Positions 35,783 through 47,158 of a DNA stretch of 64,000 nt are shown here, in pieces. The position numbers and the translations under genes are program-made. Source of the stretch: Calonectria ilicicola (lineage: Eukaryota > Ascomycota > Sordariomycetes > Hypocreales > Nectriaceae); contig CP085825.1 in the NCBI GenBank assembly GCA_020809705.1, forward strand, positions 496,001 through 560,000, in the 5' to 3' direction. Under the pieces are notes generated by a model. It worked only from the letters and a program-made list of their open reading frames with translations, had not been told where the DNA came from and made no database searches. Within the stretch, counting starts at the first letter, position 1, and each line of letters starts with the position of its first letter.

Positions 35783-38252
35783 TGTCAATACGAGCCCCAA
35801 TGAGTGAGAGTAGAGCTTAGTTGAGAGTTGATCGGATGAATGATTGTGCTGCAACAACACAAAAAAAAAAAGGAATGAACGTGGCGCGGGATGAGGAACT
35901 AAATAATGAAAGAGTGATGAGACAGTACGAAGTTGGGATGGAAAAGAGGGGATTGAAAAAAAGACGTGGGTTGATTGATGAAGTTGCAAGGATCATGATG
36001 AAACCAACGAGAGTTTACCAGGCGCACAGGAGCGCACCTACCGACCTCCCCGACTGGGAAAAGTCAGCAGGCAGACGGTTCTCACAATCTACTGGATTGA
36101 TTCGGTTAATCGACAGACGCGCAATCCCGAATTGTCATTACTTGCAAAAGGACTTCACCAAGGATGCATTTTGCAGCCAAGAGGGACGCGGTGTGCGTGC
36201 TGACGAGAGCTTTACGCAGTGGATATCTCTGCGGCGCGGCGGCGTGGATTGAATCCTGCCTGTCTCGGAAAGTTGCGTCGCGTCCTGGCAGCCATTACGG
36301 ACACAACTACAATAGATTCTACTAAAAACCACTGCTTCAATTGGGAGGTTTTGACCGTTGACGTGGCTGCATTCACAATGCGATAGCGTTTGGCCACGTC
36401 AACGCCAGGCAGCATCTCAACGACGCGCCAAACGAAGCTCCGGCGACATAATAATGCGCAAGCAGGCGCGTGCACTTGGATGCGACGCCATTTGCGTGTG
36501 TTGAGGCTATCCGCAGAGTCCGAAAATCCGGGCATCTAGAGCCCGCGGCGTCCGGACTTTCGGTTCTTGATGGAGGGAGCAGCTGGATAGACTCGGGGCC
36601 AACAAAACCGCTTCATCGGGTCGCTCCGGCCGGACGCCCCATTGTTCTCCAACGTTCGCCCGCGCCATCCGTCAAAGCATCGCGGAGTGCGGCCCTTGGC
36701 GTGGCACACCAGCCTTCAAGCTGAGTTCGCCTGGCTTGGGCTGGACACTGGCCAATTTCTGCTCAGCTGAAGGATTTGTTCCGCTCGGACCAGGAATGCA
36801 TGTCCCCTTGTTTGGTAGTGCGAGGCTGCAAAGGGGGACGGCAACATGCCAAGCCGGCTGCACGGATTGCTATTCCGTGATGTGAGGTTCTCTGTCCCGG
36901 CGCTTCTCGTGCAGACGTCAAAGAAAAAGCAAAAAAGACGACTGACGTTCAAGTCTGCAGTCTGTAGCTCGGGCTATCTTTGGAACTCATCGTCCCGCGG
37001 TGTGGCCATAGCAATCCCAAAGAAGAAATAAAAAAAAAACCCACCCGACTGCTCGTTTTCATCCTTGCTGATACGACCGCGCACTAAAATGGCGTAAAGC
37101 CCCGACTCTGGTGGCTACGCAAGCCACTCTGCCAGCTGTAATTACAATACACCCCTTGAAGGATTGTGCTCTTGTGACTGACTACTCCACCTGCAATGCC
37201 CTAAAAAAACAACAATTTGATGGTTAAAAAAAAAGAGAAGAAAAGTTGAAATAAAATGTGTTATTTTGTTCAACTAGGTATTTCCTCTTCTATTGGAGGA
37301 GTTTGAATGCGTTGTCAAGTTTATCGAAGATTCTTGGAAAAACGTAGAGGGGGCGTACTGTTTCAAGCCTTGTTGTTGTTGTTGTTGTTGTTGTTGTACG
37401 TATTTCTTGTACTGTACTTCACACCTTCGCACCACACCACAGCACACCACTCCCTCCCACTTCCACCTCCAACCAGCCGCCGGGTTATTACCCCGTGACA
37501 TCGCCACCCAATAAGCGAATTAAACAATCCGCCAGGCCGCCAGGCTGGGCCATCGACAGATCTCCTCTCTTAAACCCGCCAATCGGAGGATGACAGCTGG
37601 GAAATAGACTATGCACACTAAGCTGTGGCTCGTGATGCCCTTCAACCACTCACCCCGTGTCTTGGCCTCGGCACCCATCCGAGATGGAATCCCACCGTCG
37701 ATCTATCCAAGATGACGGTCGAAAGCCACAGTGACACGGCGGCAAGGCAGGGCGGAATATTGCTCCCGCGTTTATTCATCACCCATCAGACGTCCCCAGT
37801 CATGCACAAACGACTGGACCTGGCCAGGCTCCAGCCTCAAGCTAGCGTTTCGGCCGCCATCAGGCCAGCGCTCCACCAGCTCCATGGTCCCATCATCAAA
37901 CGCGCCTGACAGGGGGATTTTTCCAGAGCAGTTCCTCATTCTCTTGCCCTTTGTTTCATTAAGGCTGCCAGCGCTCCACCACACAGGCGAGCTCTTATAA
38001 GTCATGTCTTACTTCGCCTCAATCGCCCATTCCTTCTGAATCCTGCATAACAATCCTGGTATGAGATCCCCTCATTTCATGGGCGAGTTTGGCCCTCAAA
38101 TATAATTTTGTGTTGCATTGGGAAGGACCAAGAAATCCGGGGTCTCAAGTTCGATATCCTTTAATACCCTCTTATCCCTTGCGTGGTAGCGAAGGCGTTA
38201 TTCCGATCAGTTTCTTCATCCGTTCATTCACTAAACTGCACCAACACTCATT
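35783..38252. promoter_or_regulatory. Divergent intergenic region, MFS and GH16-like genes
   Basis: About 2.5 kb with no recognisable gene. It holds a TTG trinucleotide repeat (37370-37396), poly-A runs near 35.86 and 37.03 kb, and otherwise unremarkable sequence. Both upstream regions must lie here. Confidence 0.45.
37370..37396. repeat. TTG trinucleotide repeat, nine copies
   Basis: Nine perfect tandem TTG units. Confidence 0.9.
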
Positions 38253-39341
38253 ATGTATTCTTCAAAGTCACTCCTTTCTTCGCTTCTTGCCGTGGCGCCG
38301 GTCGCCCTCGGCGCAACACTGGTCAAGGACTCCGATTGTGATTGTTATGTCACTAACGGAACTGATCCGACCTACTTCAAGAACCACATGTTCTTCGACT
38401 TCCGCTCGCTATCTCAATACGCTAGCACCCCAGAGCTCATTAGCACTATTGATGGAAATGCAAATGCTCCTGTCACTAGCGACTTCTTTGCCGCTGGAGG
38501 CGATTTCGCAAAGATTTGGAGTTTGCAGAACTGGAGCAATGACAACGAGACTTTCCCCATGCAGAACACATATAACAACATTTACATTCAGAAGAACGAC
38601 GATGCCTCTCCCGGTAGCGATACCTTCATGACCATGCGAACTGCTCGTCAAGGCAAATTCCAGACCGCTGCTGAGTTCCAAACCATCAGCGAGTACCAGT
38701 ACGTCTCGATGCGTATGCATGCCCGCACCATTGGCTCTGAGGGAGCCTGCACTGCCATGTTCACCTACCGCGACGGTGGCTCTCTGGCCCTGGTTCAGGA
38801 GGCCGACACCGAGATTCTGACCTCAGGACCTGATAACATCATCCATTACACGAACCAGCCATCGTATACGGATGCTGGCGACACGGTTGAGGGTGCCGAG
38901 GTAGTGGCCACCCTCCCATCTGGGCTCACCTGGAAGGATTGGGCCACCCACCGTGTGGACTGGACCGCCTCAGAGACTCGGTGGTACATGGATAAATACC
39001 TGACCGCCAAGAATGCATTCCAAGTCCCCAAGGATCCCTCCGTGCTGGACTTGAATGCATGGAGCAACGGAGAGACCTGGACTGGTCTCATGCCCATTGA
39101 CGGAATTGCCTACCAGCAGATCCAGTGGATCGAGGTTTTGTACGGTGCTGCTAGCAAGAGCACTTGCAAAAATGTATGCAGCATCGACGAGACAGATGTG
39201 ATTGGAACACCTGTGAAGGTTGACAGCACTGCTTCCACTACCACTCCTCAGTCGACCCCCAAAGCTACCTCCGGGTCTACCATCAAATCCAAGTGCTCGA
39301 CTTCCCTCAGGAAGAAGAGACGCCACTCCCATGTATACTAG
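38253..39341 (+). CDS. Secreted GH16-like glucanase/lectin-fold protein
   Basis: Single exon, 362 residues. A signal peptide is clear (MYSSKSLLSSLLAVAPVALG, cleavage near residue 20). The body matches the fungal concanavalin A-like GH16 group: YFKNHMFFDFRSL, the catalytic-type motif E183-A-D185-T-E187, then the conserved YTNQPS, WATHRVDW and WSNGETWTG blocks and QIQWIEVLY. In GH16 the two glutamates serve as nucleophile and acid/base, so the motif looks competent. Likely substrate is a beta-1,3 or mixed beta-glucan of cell walls, acting outside the cell. The last 50 residues are Ser/Thr-rich and end in a basic KKRRHSHVY tail with no GPI-anchor signal. Confidence 0.88.
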   Translation: MYSSKSLLSSLLAVAPVALGATLVKDSDCDCYVTNGTDPTYFKNHMFFDFRSLSQYASTPELISTIDGNANAPVTSDFFAAGGDFAKIWSLQNWSNDNETFPMQNTYNNIYIQKNDDASPGSDTFMTMRTARQGKFQTAAEFQTISEYQYVSMRMHARTIGSEGACTAMFTYRDGGSLALVQEADTEILTSGPDNIIHYTNQPSYTDAGDTVEGAEVVATLPSGLTWKDWATHRVDWTASETRWYMDKYLTAKNAFQVPKDPSVLDLNAWSNGETWTGLMPIDGIAYQQIQWIEVLYGAASKSTCKNVCSIDETDVIGTPVKVDSTASTTTPQSTPKATSGSTIKSKCSTSLRKKRRHSHVY

Positions 39342-41019
39342 AAACCCTCATGTAGTTATTTTATGTATGGAACACAAAAGTTACACGTTTGCCTTGCGGT
39401 AGATGCCCCCAGGTTAAGATGTCTCTGAAAGGTGGTCGACTTTCTTCTAGGCCCGGCCCCGACCAACTGGACAATGTTTTTGCTCGGAAAAAAATGTAAA
39501 TATTATGTAAATAAATAAGCGATGAAATGACCACATTTGTTTCTAAAAAGTTCTCTTGCTTCTGTCTACTTGTGGTGCAGTCGAGGTCAGCGGCGTTGAA
39601 GGTGGACATACAGGAGCACAGCCTTTCGAAATGTGCATTGTACAGTACTTGATATCAAATACTGTGACGTGCCACCGCATTGTAGATCGCCAACCTTGAT
39701 GCGCATCAGCCAATAATATGGAGGTAGTGAGCAGCTGCTAGGTTTGAGATGTCACTCGCGGTGCTTACATCTGGTTCCCCCTGCACCATCCCGCTGATTG
39801 TACCTGTTCTAGAAATTTCGAGTGATGTCATCTATCACCACGTGAAATCTATAAAGCGGTAAGATGCTTCATGTCTATGTAGGACGCAACCTCATTCCAT
39901 ATTGCTTTGAATACGAAACTCGCTTATCAGAGTTGGGCGTGCCACCACACCAAGACAGAACGAGAAAACTCATCGTTATCTTGTGCTGTCCCTAAATAAG
40001 AATCATGTTAAAGTATTGGAGACATTTTGATGTGGCATGTGTGTGTGTCGGAATATCCATCCGACACACACCTCATGTGCCGATGTTGAAGTCGAACGAC
40101 CGGTGCGGATCGACGAAGAATCTAACAACGAACTTTTGTCGCACTGAGTCAGGCAATTCTGAAACTACGCAGGTTAGTGGTGGAATAGTCGACCTGTGCG
40201 AGAATCTCATTCTTTAAGTTTTTGTTTCTGGTCAGCATGAAGTTAACTGGCAGCATCCTGCTAATGACCTAATATAGGAACAGCCAGACTGTCGGGATCA
40301 GGTGCCGCAAGCCTATCATCCCTTCATCTTGTCATTTAAACATTTCCCCAGACGCCATGCCGATAAAATCGGAGGCTGCTCCCGACAATCAACGTGGTTG
40401 TCCGGGGATGTTTCGCCTTCGCGCAACCTCTCACACCATACTCGTTTAGCTATGCCCCCAAGCATCCAGTTATCGGGCCAGATTTGCGTGCAACATGCTC
40501 TGCTTCGAATTATTTGCGCCGCTTATCTGCGGGTATATGCCGTTTTGGGACCCCAGATACGGGCGTGATTGCGCCGACAGGGTTCTTTTGTAAGTTTCCC
40601 CTCATTCCGCGTCAACCAGCAGGCCGGGTGCACCCCCGCTCGTGGCCGCAACAGCAAGCTCAATTGAATGGTTCAGGGTAAAAACGGGAGTCTTAATTGA
40701 TCGCTCAAGTGCTGCGATCACCACAATCGGTGCAAAAGGGCCCGGGAGGTTGGGCCCCATGATGGTATCCCGAAGTCCCCATTCTTTGATTGCGACCCTA
40801 TCCCCAGGCATCGTCGAACGACCGATTCGGCGGTCTGTTTTATCGAGACGTGCATATTTATGTCTGTAAAAGGTGGTTCAAGGTTAATCATGCCTGTCGT
40901 GCTAGCCATATATGAATTCAATCCCGGGGGGCAGGATTTAACGTTGCAATACTTAACCGTTGCAGTCCTCCGATGATGCTGATCGGCTGCTCCTCGTTCC
41001 TCCCCACGTGGAATGCACA
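39342..41019. other. Intergenic region with a 31-base palindrome
   Basis: About 1.7 kb between the GH16-like and OPT genes, same strand. Apart from the inverted repeat at 40039-40069 I see no gene or repeat. The 3' part is the OPT promoter. Confidence 0.45.
40039..40069. repeat. Perfect inverted repeat (12-base arms, 7-base loop)
   Basis: Left arm GTGTGTGTCGGA (40039-40050) and right arm TCCGACACACAC (40058-40069) are exact reverse complements around ATATCCA. Partial complementarity (GGCAT / ATGTGCC) continues outside. Confidence 0.9.
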
Positions 41020-41078
41020 ATGAAGAACCCTTTCAAAAACAGCGACTCCATTTCAAGCGACTCGCCGGAGCCCATTGA
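41013..41078 (+). promoter_or_regulatory. Overlapping upstream ORF at the OPT start
   Basis: An ATG at 41013 opens a 21-codon out-of-frame ORF that overlaps the OPT start codon and stops at 41078. If the transcript begins upstream, it would compete for initiating ribosomes. No transcript data, so regulatory effect is inference. Confidence 0.35.
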
Positions 41079-43432
41079 GGTTTCCGAGAAGTCCAGTACC
41101 CCGACGGGTGCCTCGCCTAGCCTAGGAGACGGCAAGGACGAGTTTCAGGTTGGCAAAAGCTCTCCCGTGGATTTTGATGGCAGCGAGGCTAGGAAATCAG
41201 ATGGCGAATTCTCCGAGGACTCTCCCTATGAGGAGGTTCGAGCAGCTGTTCGGAATACCGACGGCGGGGAAGTTGCCAACACTGTGAGGGCATGGGTGTT
41301 GGGCATGATCTTTGTTACGATTGGATCTGGCCTCAACATGTTCCTGAGCATGAGGCAAGTTTCATATTTTATCAATTGAATCATCTTTTACTGACCATTT
41401 TTATAGGAGCCCCGCTATCAATTTTCCAGCCCTGGTGGTCCAGTTACTTGTTTATCCGCTCGGATGTCTCTGGGCCAAGGTCATGCCCACCCGAGTGTTT
41501 AACACGTTTGGTCTTCGGTGGACTCTCAACACCGGTCCATTTACCATCAAGGAGCATGTCGTCATTACTCTGATGGCCAACGTCTCAATCAGCTACTCCT
41601 ACAGCACCAATGCTTTGATTGCGCTGCAGGGAAAGCCCTTTTATAACTTGAATCTCGGCTGGGGCTTCGCACTGCTCTTCACTCTCAGCTCACAACTGAT
41701 CGGAATCTCTCTCGCTGGCATCTTCCGCAGATTTCTCATTTGGCCAGCTGCTATGATGTGGCCTAGTCAGTTTGGTAACACATCGCTGTTCTACGCTCTC
41801 CACGACAAGAGCAAAAGTGATGGTGTGCACTCCAACGGATGGGTCATCAGCCGATATCGGTGGTTCGCCATTGTGACGGCGGCAATGTTTTGCTACTACT
41901 GGATCCCTGCCGTTCTCTGGCAGGGACTCTCTGTATTTGCATTCGTGACGTGGATCAAGCCCAAGAATGTGGTTGTGAACCAGCTCTTCGGTGGCTTTAC
42001 TGGACTCTCATTGATCCCCATCACATTTGACTGGACCTACGTGACAGCCTACCTGACCGACCCTATCTTGGCTCCCACCAGCTCCCATGTGAACACTCTT
42101 ATCGGCCTTTTCTTCTTTGTCATTATCGCGTCGATTGGAATTGTTTACACCGGTGCTATATACTCAGATTATCTTCCTGTCGTGACCTCGCAAACTTATG
42201 ACAATACGCAAGGCTATTATAACGTGAGCAAAATTCTTGGCGACAGCTTCACTTTCGATGAGCAAAAATACAAAAATTACTCACCTCTCTTTTTGTCGCC
42301 TACTTTGGCACTCAATTATGGGCTCTCGTTTGCGGCATTGACTGCCGCGATTGTCCATATCGGGTTGCATCATGGCAAGGAGGTGTGGTATCGGTTCCGT
42401 GCGGCTCGGGATCAGGAACCAGACATCCATCTCAAGCTCATGAAGAAGTATTCAGAGGCCCCCGATTGGTGGTATGCTGCCTTATTCGTGGTCTCGGTTG
42501 GTCTGGGCTTTGCCACTACTGAGGGATACAACTCCCAGCTCCCTTGGTGGGCCTTCTTTGTGGCTATCATCATTGCCTTGGTCTTTGTCATCCCGACAAC
42601 AATGATCTTGGCTGTTTCCAACATTTTGCTCAGCTTGAACGTCGTCTCTCCGTTCCTCGCAGGATTCATGATCCCTGGGCGTCCAATCGGTGTCATGATC
42701 TTCAAGGTGTACAGCACCATCATCCTTGGCCAGGCGCAAACCTACAGTGGAGATCTAAAGATGGCGCACTACATGAAGGTTCCTCCGAAGGTCACATTTT
42801 GGTGCCAAATTATCGCAACAATTTGGGCTTCCTTTGTGCAGATCGCCGTCATGAACTGGACACTGGGCAACATTGACGACATATGCGACAATGAACAAAA
42901 GGACCACTTTACGTGTCCCAACGGTAGGGCCTTCTTCTCTTCCAGCATCGTGTGGGGTGTTATCGGACCGCGCCGCATGTTCGGTGAAGGAGGCATGTAT
43001 TCCGCCTTTAACTGGTTTTGGCTGATTGGCGCTGCACTGCCAGTGCTGCTGTATGTTCTCACCAAGACACTCAAGCTAGCGTTCTTCCGTCACTTTAACG
43101 CGCCCGTCATGCTGGGAGCTATGGCCTGGCTTCCTCCTGCCACTCCCCTTAGTTTCTCTACTTGGGCCATCTTTGGGCTCATCTTTAACAAATGGATCCG
43201 AACCAAGTGGAATGGATGGTGGAGGACGTATGCCTACACTACAGCTGCTGCTCTGGACGCTGGCCTGATCATCAGCACGATTATCATTTTTTTCGCCATC
43301 ACATTCCCTGGTGTAACTATACCTCAGTGGTGGGGCAACGTGGGCGTTTTTAATACGATGGATTCGAGTTACACGGCAGTGCTCAAGACTGTGGCGGAGG
43401 GAGAGACATTTGGGCCAGCAACTTGGAAGTAA
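41020..43432 (+). CDS. OPT-family oligopeptide transporter
   Basis: Two exons, 41020-41354 and 41407-43432, give 786 residues. The intron is GC-AG: reading through exon 1 gives a stop, and only the GCAAGT donor joins SMR to SPAINFPALVVQLLVYPLG, the signature opening of OPT proteins. An 85-residue Ser/Glu-rich cytosolic N-terminus precedes about 14-16 hydrophobic helices. Family blocks seen include WPAAMMWPSQFGN, the Trp/Phe-rich GLSLIPITFDWTYV and GMYSAFNWFWLIGAA. OPT transporters import small peptides, glutathione or related compounds with protons across the plasma membrane; substrate not inferable. An overlapping short upstream frame begins at 41013, seven bases before the main start. Frames upstream of 41020 would need a TTG start. 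Confidence 0.93.
41355..41406 (+). other. GC-AG intron in the OPT gene (52 nt)
   Basis: Donor GAG|GCAAGT, TACTGAC branch-like site, TTTATAG acceptor. The only GT nearby leaves the wrong frame, so the GC donor is required by the protein. Confidence 0.9.
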
Positions 43433-43923
43433 TTTTTTTTTTTGTGTTGTTCTCAGTAATGAACAAGCTGGGTGATTGAGGATGGAAGAACAGAAGCATA
43501 GGTATGAATTGACAAGGCATATTTGACATGCATCTGGCTATTGTCAAAGACTTGCGACTTACTCTTTGTCTGTCTTGCTTGTCCTCCAGAGTGAACAACC
43601 GGAACAGTAAAGGAAGTAAGAACAGACATACCCAAATTTACGACACAAATTTATTATTTAAAGACTGCATTGGGCCGAGAGTTTACACATCCTCTCTTCC
43701 ATTCCTCAGAGTCATTCAAGCCATCGCTCTAGGGTAGACGCACAAGTACATTTTTCGCCAGCCATCTAATCTGTGTGACGTAGCCTCCAAGCTATTCGTC
43801 CCCCACCAAAAACTGGCGGGGCAGCTCATCTCTGCTCAGCTCTGCTCAGTGTTGCTCAGCTCCGTTGGCTCTAAACCTTATCCACTTGGTTACAACCCAA
43901 CAGAGAAATACCAGAGTGCAGCC
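43433..43923. other. Intergenic region, OPT to Nudix 1
   Basis: 491 bases with a short CTCTGCTCAG triplication near 43830-43862 in the Nudix promoter. Nothing else seen. Confidence 0.4.
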
Positions 43924-44664
43924 ATGTCTGTCTCAGACTCCAAACTAATATCAACAGGTCCTTTGGTAAGTAATCCACTTGTATTTTCGCTGTACTGACT
44001 TATTTGCTAATCTGGAAAATCTAGACCGAGACCGAGGCTCGATGGATCAAGCTTATCAAGTAACCATGATCTTCACCTACATTTCACGTTTCCCGACCAG
44101 GAATGCTAACCATAATCCTTCTCCAGGTTAACCTACCAAGACCCCAACGGCGTATCTCGAACATGGGAGTCTGCCGAGCGCCGCACTCGTCCCAAGGACT
44201 GTGACATTGACGGCGTCGGCATTGTCGCCTTTCTCGACAAGCCCACTGGTACTGAAATCGTCCTTCAGAGGCAATACCGACCCCCCATCGACATGATTAC
44301 AATTGAGCTCCCCGCGGGTCTGATGGACCCTGGCGAAACCGCCGAGCAAGCCGCCGTGCGCGAGCTCAAGGAAGAGACCGGCTACGTGGGCACCGTCGAC
44401 GAGACGTCGCCCGTCATGTACAATGATCCGGGTTTCTGCAACACCAACCTGCGCATGCTCCACGTCACAGTCGACATGACCCTGCCCGAAAACCAAAACC
44501 CGCAGCCCGAGCTCGAAGAGAACGAATTTATCGAAGTGTTTACCTTGCCACTGGCAAATTTGTGGGAGGAGTGCAAGAAGCTAGAGGCAGAGGGTTGTGC
44601 TATTGACGCTCGGATTGGAACTTTGGCCGAAGGAATTCTGCTAGCCCAGAGATATAAGTTGTAG
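43924..44664 (+). CDS. Nudix hydrolase, ADP-ribose pyrophosphatase type
   Basis: Three exons, 43924-43965, 44025-44059 and 44127-44664, give 204 residues; the first two are tiny but have GTAAGT and GTAACC donors and rejoin as LIKLTYQDPNG. The Nudix box is complete at residues 90-112: G-LMDPG-E-TAEQAAV-RE-L-KEE-T-G-Y, providing the metal-binding glutamates. The surrounding sequence (VLQRQYRPP, IELPAGLMDPGE, MYNDPGFCNTNLRM) matches YSA1/NUDT5-like enzymes that hydrolyse ADP-ribose and ADP-sugars to AMP and a sugar phosphate. Soluble, cytosolic or nuclear by lack of signals. It ends 62 bases from the 3' end of a second, opposite-strand Nudix gene. Confidence 0.93.
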
Positions 44665-44726
44665 ACCTGGTTAGATGTGACCGTAATGATAGACCGAATA
44701 GACGCCGCTTGGCTGGATTGATTTGA

Positions 44727-45607
44727 TTACAATTTTCCTTCCTCTTTGAGTCCCTGCCACAATGCCAAGGCAGAAAGACATTTCGCATCGCGAGCTCCAA
44801 CCTTCCAGGCCTCCTTGAATGGAACCACTTTGAGTGTGATTTTTTCGCCGTCGGATCGGAGGCCTGTCAGGCGTCCACTCCACTCCTTGAGCTGTTCGCG
44901 AGGGATTCGGCGCTCGTGGCTGAAGATGGTGATGTGTTCGTCGCAGCCACCGGCGCTGGGGTACATTGCTTTTGCGAGGCCTTCACCGCCCTCTTCCTCT
45001 GGCGCACCAAGCTCGCTGAGACATGTTAGCTCGTCCTCGTGGATCTTTAGGCCTAGCTCCTCTTCAATTTCCTGAGCTGCAGCACCCTTGAAGCTGCCAG
45101 CATCATCAACCATGCCTGCTGGCAGTTCAACAAAGTTGAGACTGCCTGCAGCGATGCGGGGCTGTACAGTTAGCACAACGTAACGCTCATCTGACTCGGG
45201 CGGCACGTCGTCGGGAATGAGCATGAAGAGCATGGCTACGCTGGGTCCTCGGAGGAGCGCGATGGCGGGAAGTGTTTCGCCGGCAGAGTTGGAAACGGTC
45301 GCGTCCAGCTTGACGAAGCCGAGGCGAGGACCGAACCAGTCGTAGGACTGGATGTTGATGGAGCGCAAGACATAAGGGTCTGCGTGGAAAGGATGAGCCG
45401 CATCGGTCTGGAGGCGAAGCGAGTTGGTCAAGGTGTCGATCCAAGACTGGGAAGAGTCAGCGGGCGGTTGGTCCCGCAGGAGAAGCAGAGGGGAAAAATA
45501 AATATAGCGCTCACGTTGAATGGTCTGAATGTGGTAAGCTGGTCCTGCGTGAGCCCTGCTGGCAGGCTCAGAGGAATGTTATGCGACGCGAGTGTGGTGG
45601 ACGACAT
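44727..45607 (-). CDS. Nudix hydrolase with variant box (ADP-sugar diphosphatase-like)
   Basis: Two exons, complement of 45515-45607 and 44727-45446, give 270 residues; intron GTGAGC...CCCAG joins FRPFN to SWIDTL. The Nudix box at about 142-164 is G-MVDDAGSFKGAAA-QE-I-EEE-L-GL: the EE-GL core is intact, but the Glu normally seven positions in is Ser and the Arg is Gln. The fold context (VVLTVQPRIAAGS, FVELPAGMVDD, EELTCLSELG-type segment, MYPSAGGCDE) resembles the NUDT14-like and plant ADP-sugar diphosphatase group, which tolerates such changes. Likely cleaves a nucleoside diphosphate sugar. Convergent with the ADP-ribose pyrophosphatase gene. Confidence 0.88.
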
Positions 45608-46339
45608 TGCGCGGGCCAGGCAAACTGGGTGTTGGAAAAGGTGCAAAGGGTAAGTTGATGCGATGGACAAGCCTGCGATTTTATTTGCGCAAGTAAGAGG
45701 CCTCATTTTGCCTGTGGGAGAAGTGCGAATCACTGGAGAAAGATGGCTGATCGTGAGGCGGATTTTCAGGTGCATGGTCTGCCCAACAGTACGCCAATTG
45801 AATCTGCGCGTTTTGTGTGCTACAGGCACCTCAAGCACCTCAAGTGTGCTCGTCATCCATTCCGCCACGCCTGCGTCTCAAATCATGGCTGCATTCTTTT
45901 TCCACATATATTTTACATGCTAACAGTCATAATTATTCTTCTATTTTATTTACCAAAATGCCTGTGACCGAGTATAGAAGTGTTCGTGGTTCTGCAGTGA
46001 TTCAGGCCGCCATGTTGCACTGGTCTTAGCTCCCAACAACGCATTCATCAAGTAGAAATAGACGAGCCAGAAAGTTTTCTCGATTTAGAACGGATGCATT
46101 TACTGATTTTGGCTGCTTGGGGTCTAATTTCCAAGGAAAAAATACATTGCTCTTAATTTCGAACCACTAACTATTATTGCACATGCAAAGTAAAACTTAG
46201 CCATCACTGAATGCTATGATCATGCATTTTGATCTCACTATATCCCGCCCCGTCGTCCTTACAGCTGCCGTATGCCGTTTTCCCACTTCGACGTATTCGA
46301 ACCATATACTATTCCAATCTTGACGAAATTCGAGGGATA
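45608..46339. other. Intergenic region
   Basis: 732 bases between the Nudix 2 start and the 3' end of the membrane-protein gene, increasingly AT-rich. No gene or repeat seen. Confidence 0.4.
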
Positions 46340-47158
46340 TCAGGGGGCTTCGTATGAATCATGAAGATTTCGAGGAGAATATTCAAGTTGAGGAGGGGTC
46401 ATGCCTTGTTCGCTCGGCATTTCAGGCTGAGGAGCTGAGGGGGTTTTTGGCGAGGAGCGGAATTGCTGTTCCTCAGTAAAAGCTGGTAGATGATTTGAAG
46501 ATTGTAGGTTTTGTGAGGTTCCATCATTTGCTTTACTGCTCTCCTGTTGGCGGGAGCCGTACCAAGCTACAACATTCTTGGAGACCCGAAAACATCTCCA
46601 GGCTAGATACCCCAGCGCCCCTATAACTAGCAAACCTCCTATCGTGGAACCAACAGTAATGCCTACGATTGCACCGGTGGAGAGATTGTTCTTTGGTAGA
46701 GTGATGTTGAAGGGCATGGAATCGTCGTAGTATCCATCGTCATCGACGATTTCGAACGCGAATGCATCGTAAAAATGATTTGCAGGGTCAATCTTAATAC
46801 TGAAGTCTCCAAGACTGACCTTCCACTCGTAACTTTTCTTTTTTATGTTATCTGAAATCTGGTTAGTTTTACCTCATGTTTCTGTTACACACATGAAGGG
46901 AAGCTAACCAATGGAAGAACCAATTGGATGAAAATGTGGGATGCTTTCATCACTACCAAGTTTCAATTGATATAAGCTCAAAGAGAATTCGCTTCTGCTT
47001 GAGTTCCAAATGAGATTAATGGTTTGTCCTACAGAATATGACGGGTTATTGCTGTTTTGGTGGTTATCGGGATATGGAGGGGGTGATATAAAGGTAATGT
47101 CACATTGTACAATAGCAATAACGGAAAAGAAAAGAAGTAGCATGACAGAGCCATTCAT
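46340..47158 (-). CDS. Single-pass membrane protein with secreted ectodomain
   Basis: Two exons, complement of 46909-47158 and 46340-46851, give 253 residues; the intron is GTTAGC...TTTCAG. A cleavable signal peptide (MNGSVMLLLFFSVIAIVQC) is followed by a beta-rich ectodomain of about 120 residues with YSVGQTINLIWNSS, typical of the Ig-like Kre9/Knh1-type domain seen in many fungal cell-surface proteins. One transmembrane helix follows (GAIVGITVGSTIGGLLVIGA, about 160-185), then a 75-residue Pro/Ser/Gln-rich cytosolic tail. This is the layout of fungal wall-sensor-like or surface proteins, but I recognise no named family and assign no function. Confidence 0.75.

Noticed and set aside
40005..40217. 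70-codon ORF across the palindrome
   Set aside because: Short, no similarity, and its sequence is partly dictated by the GT/CA arms.
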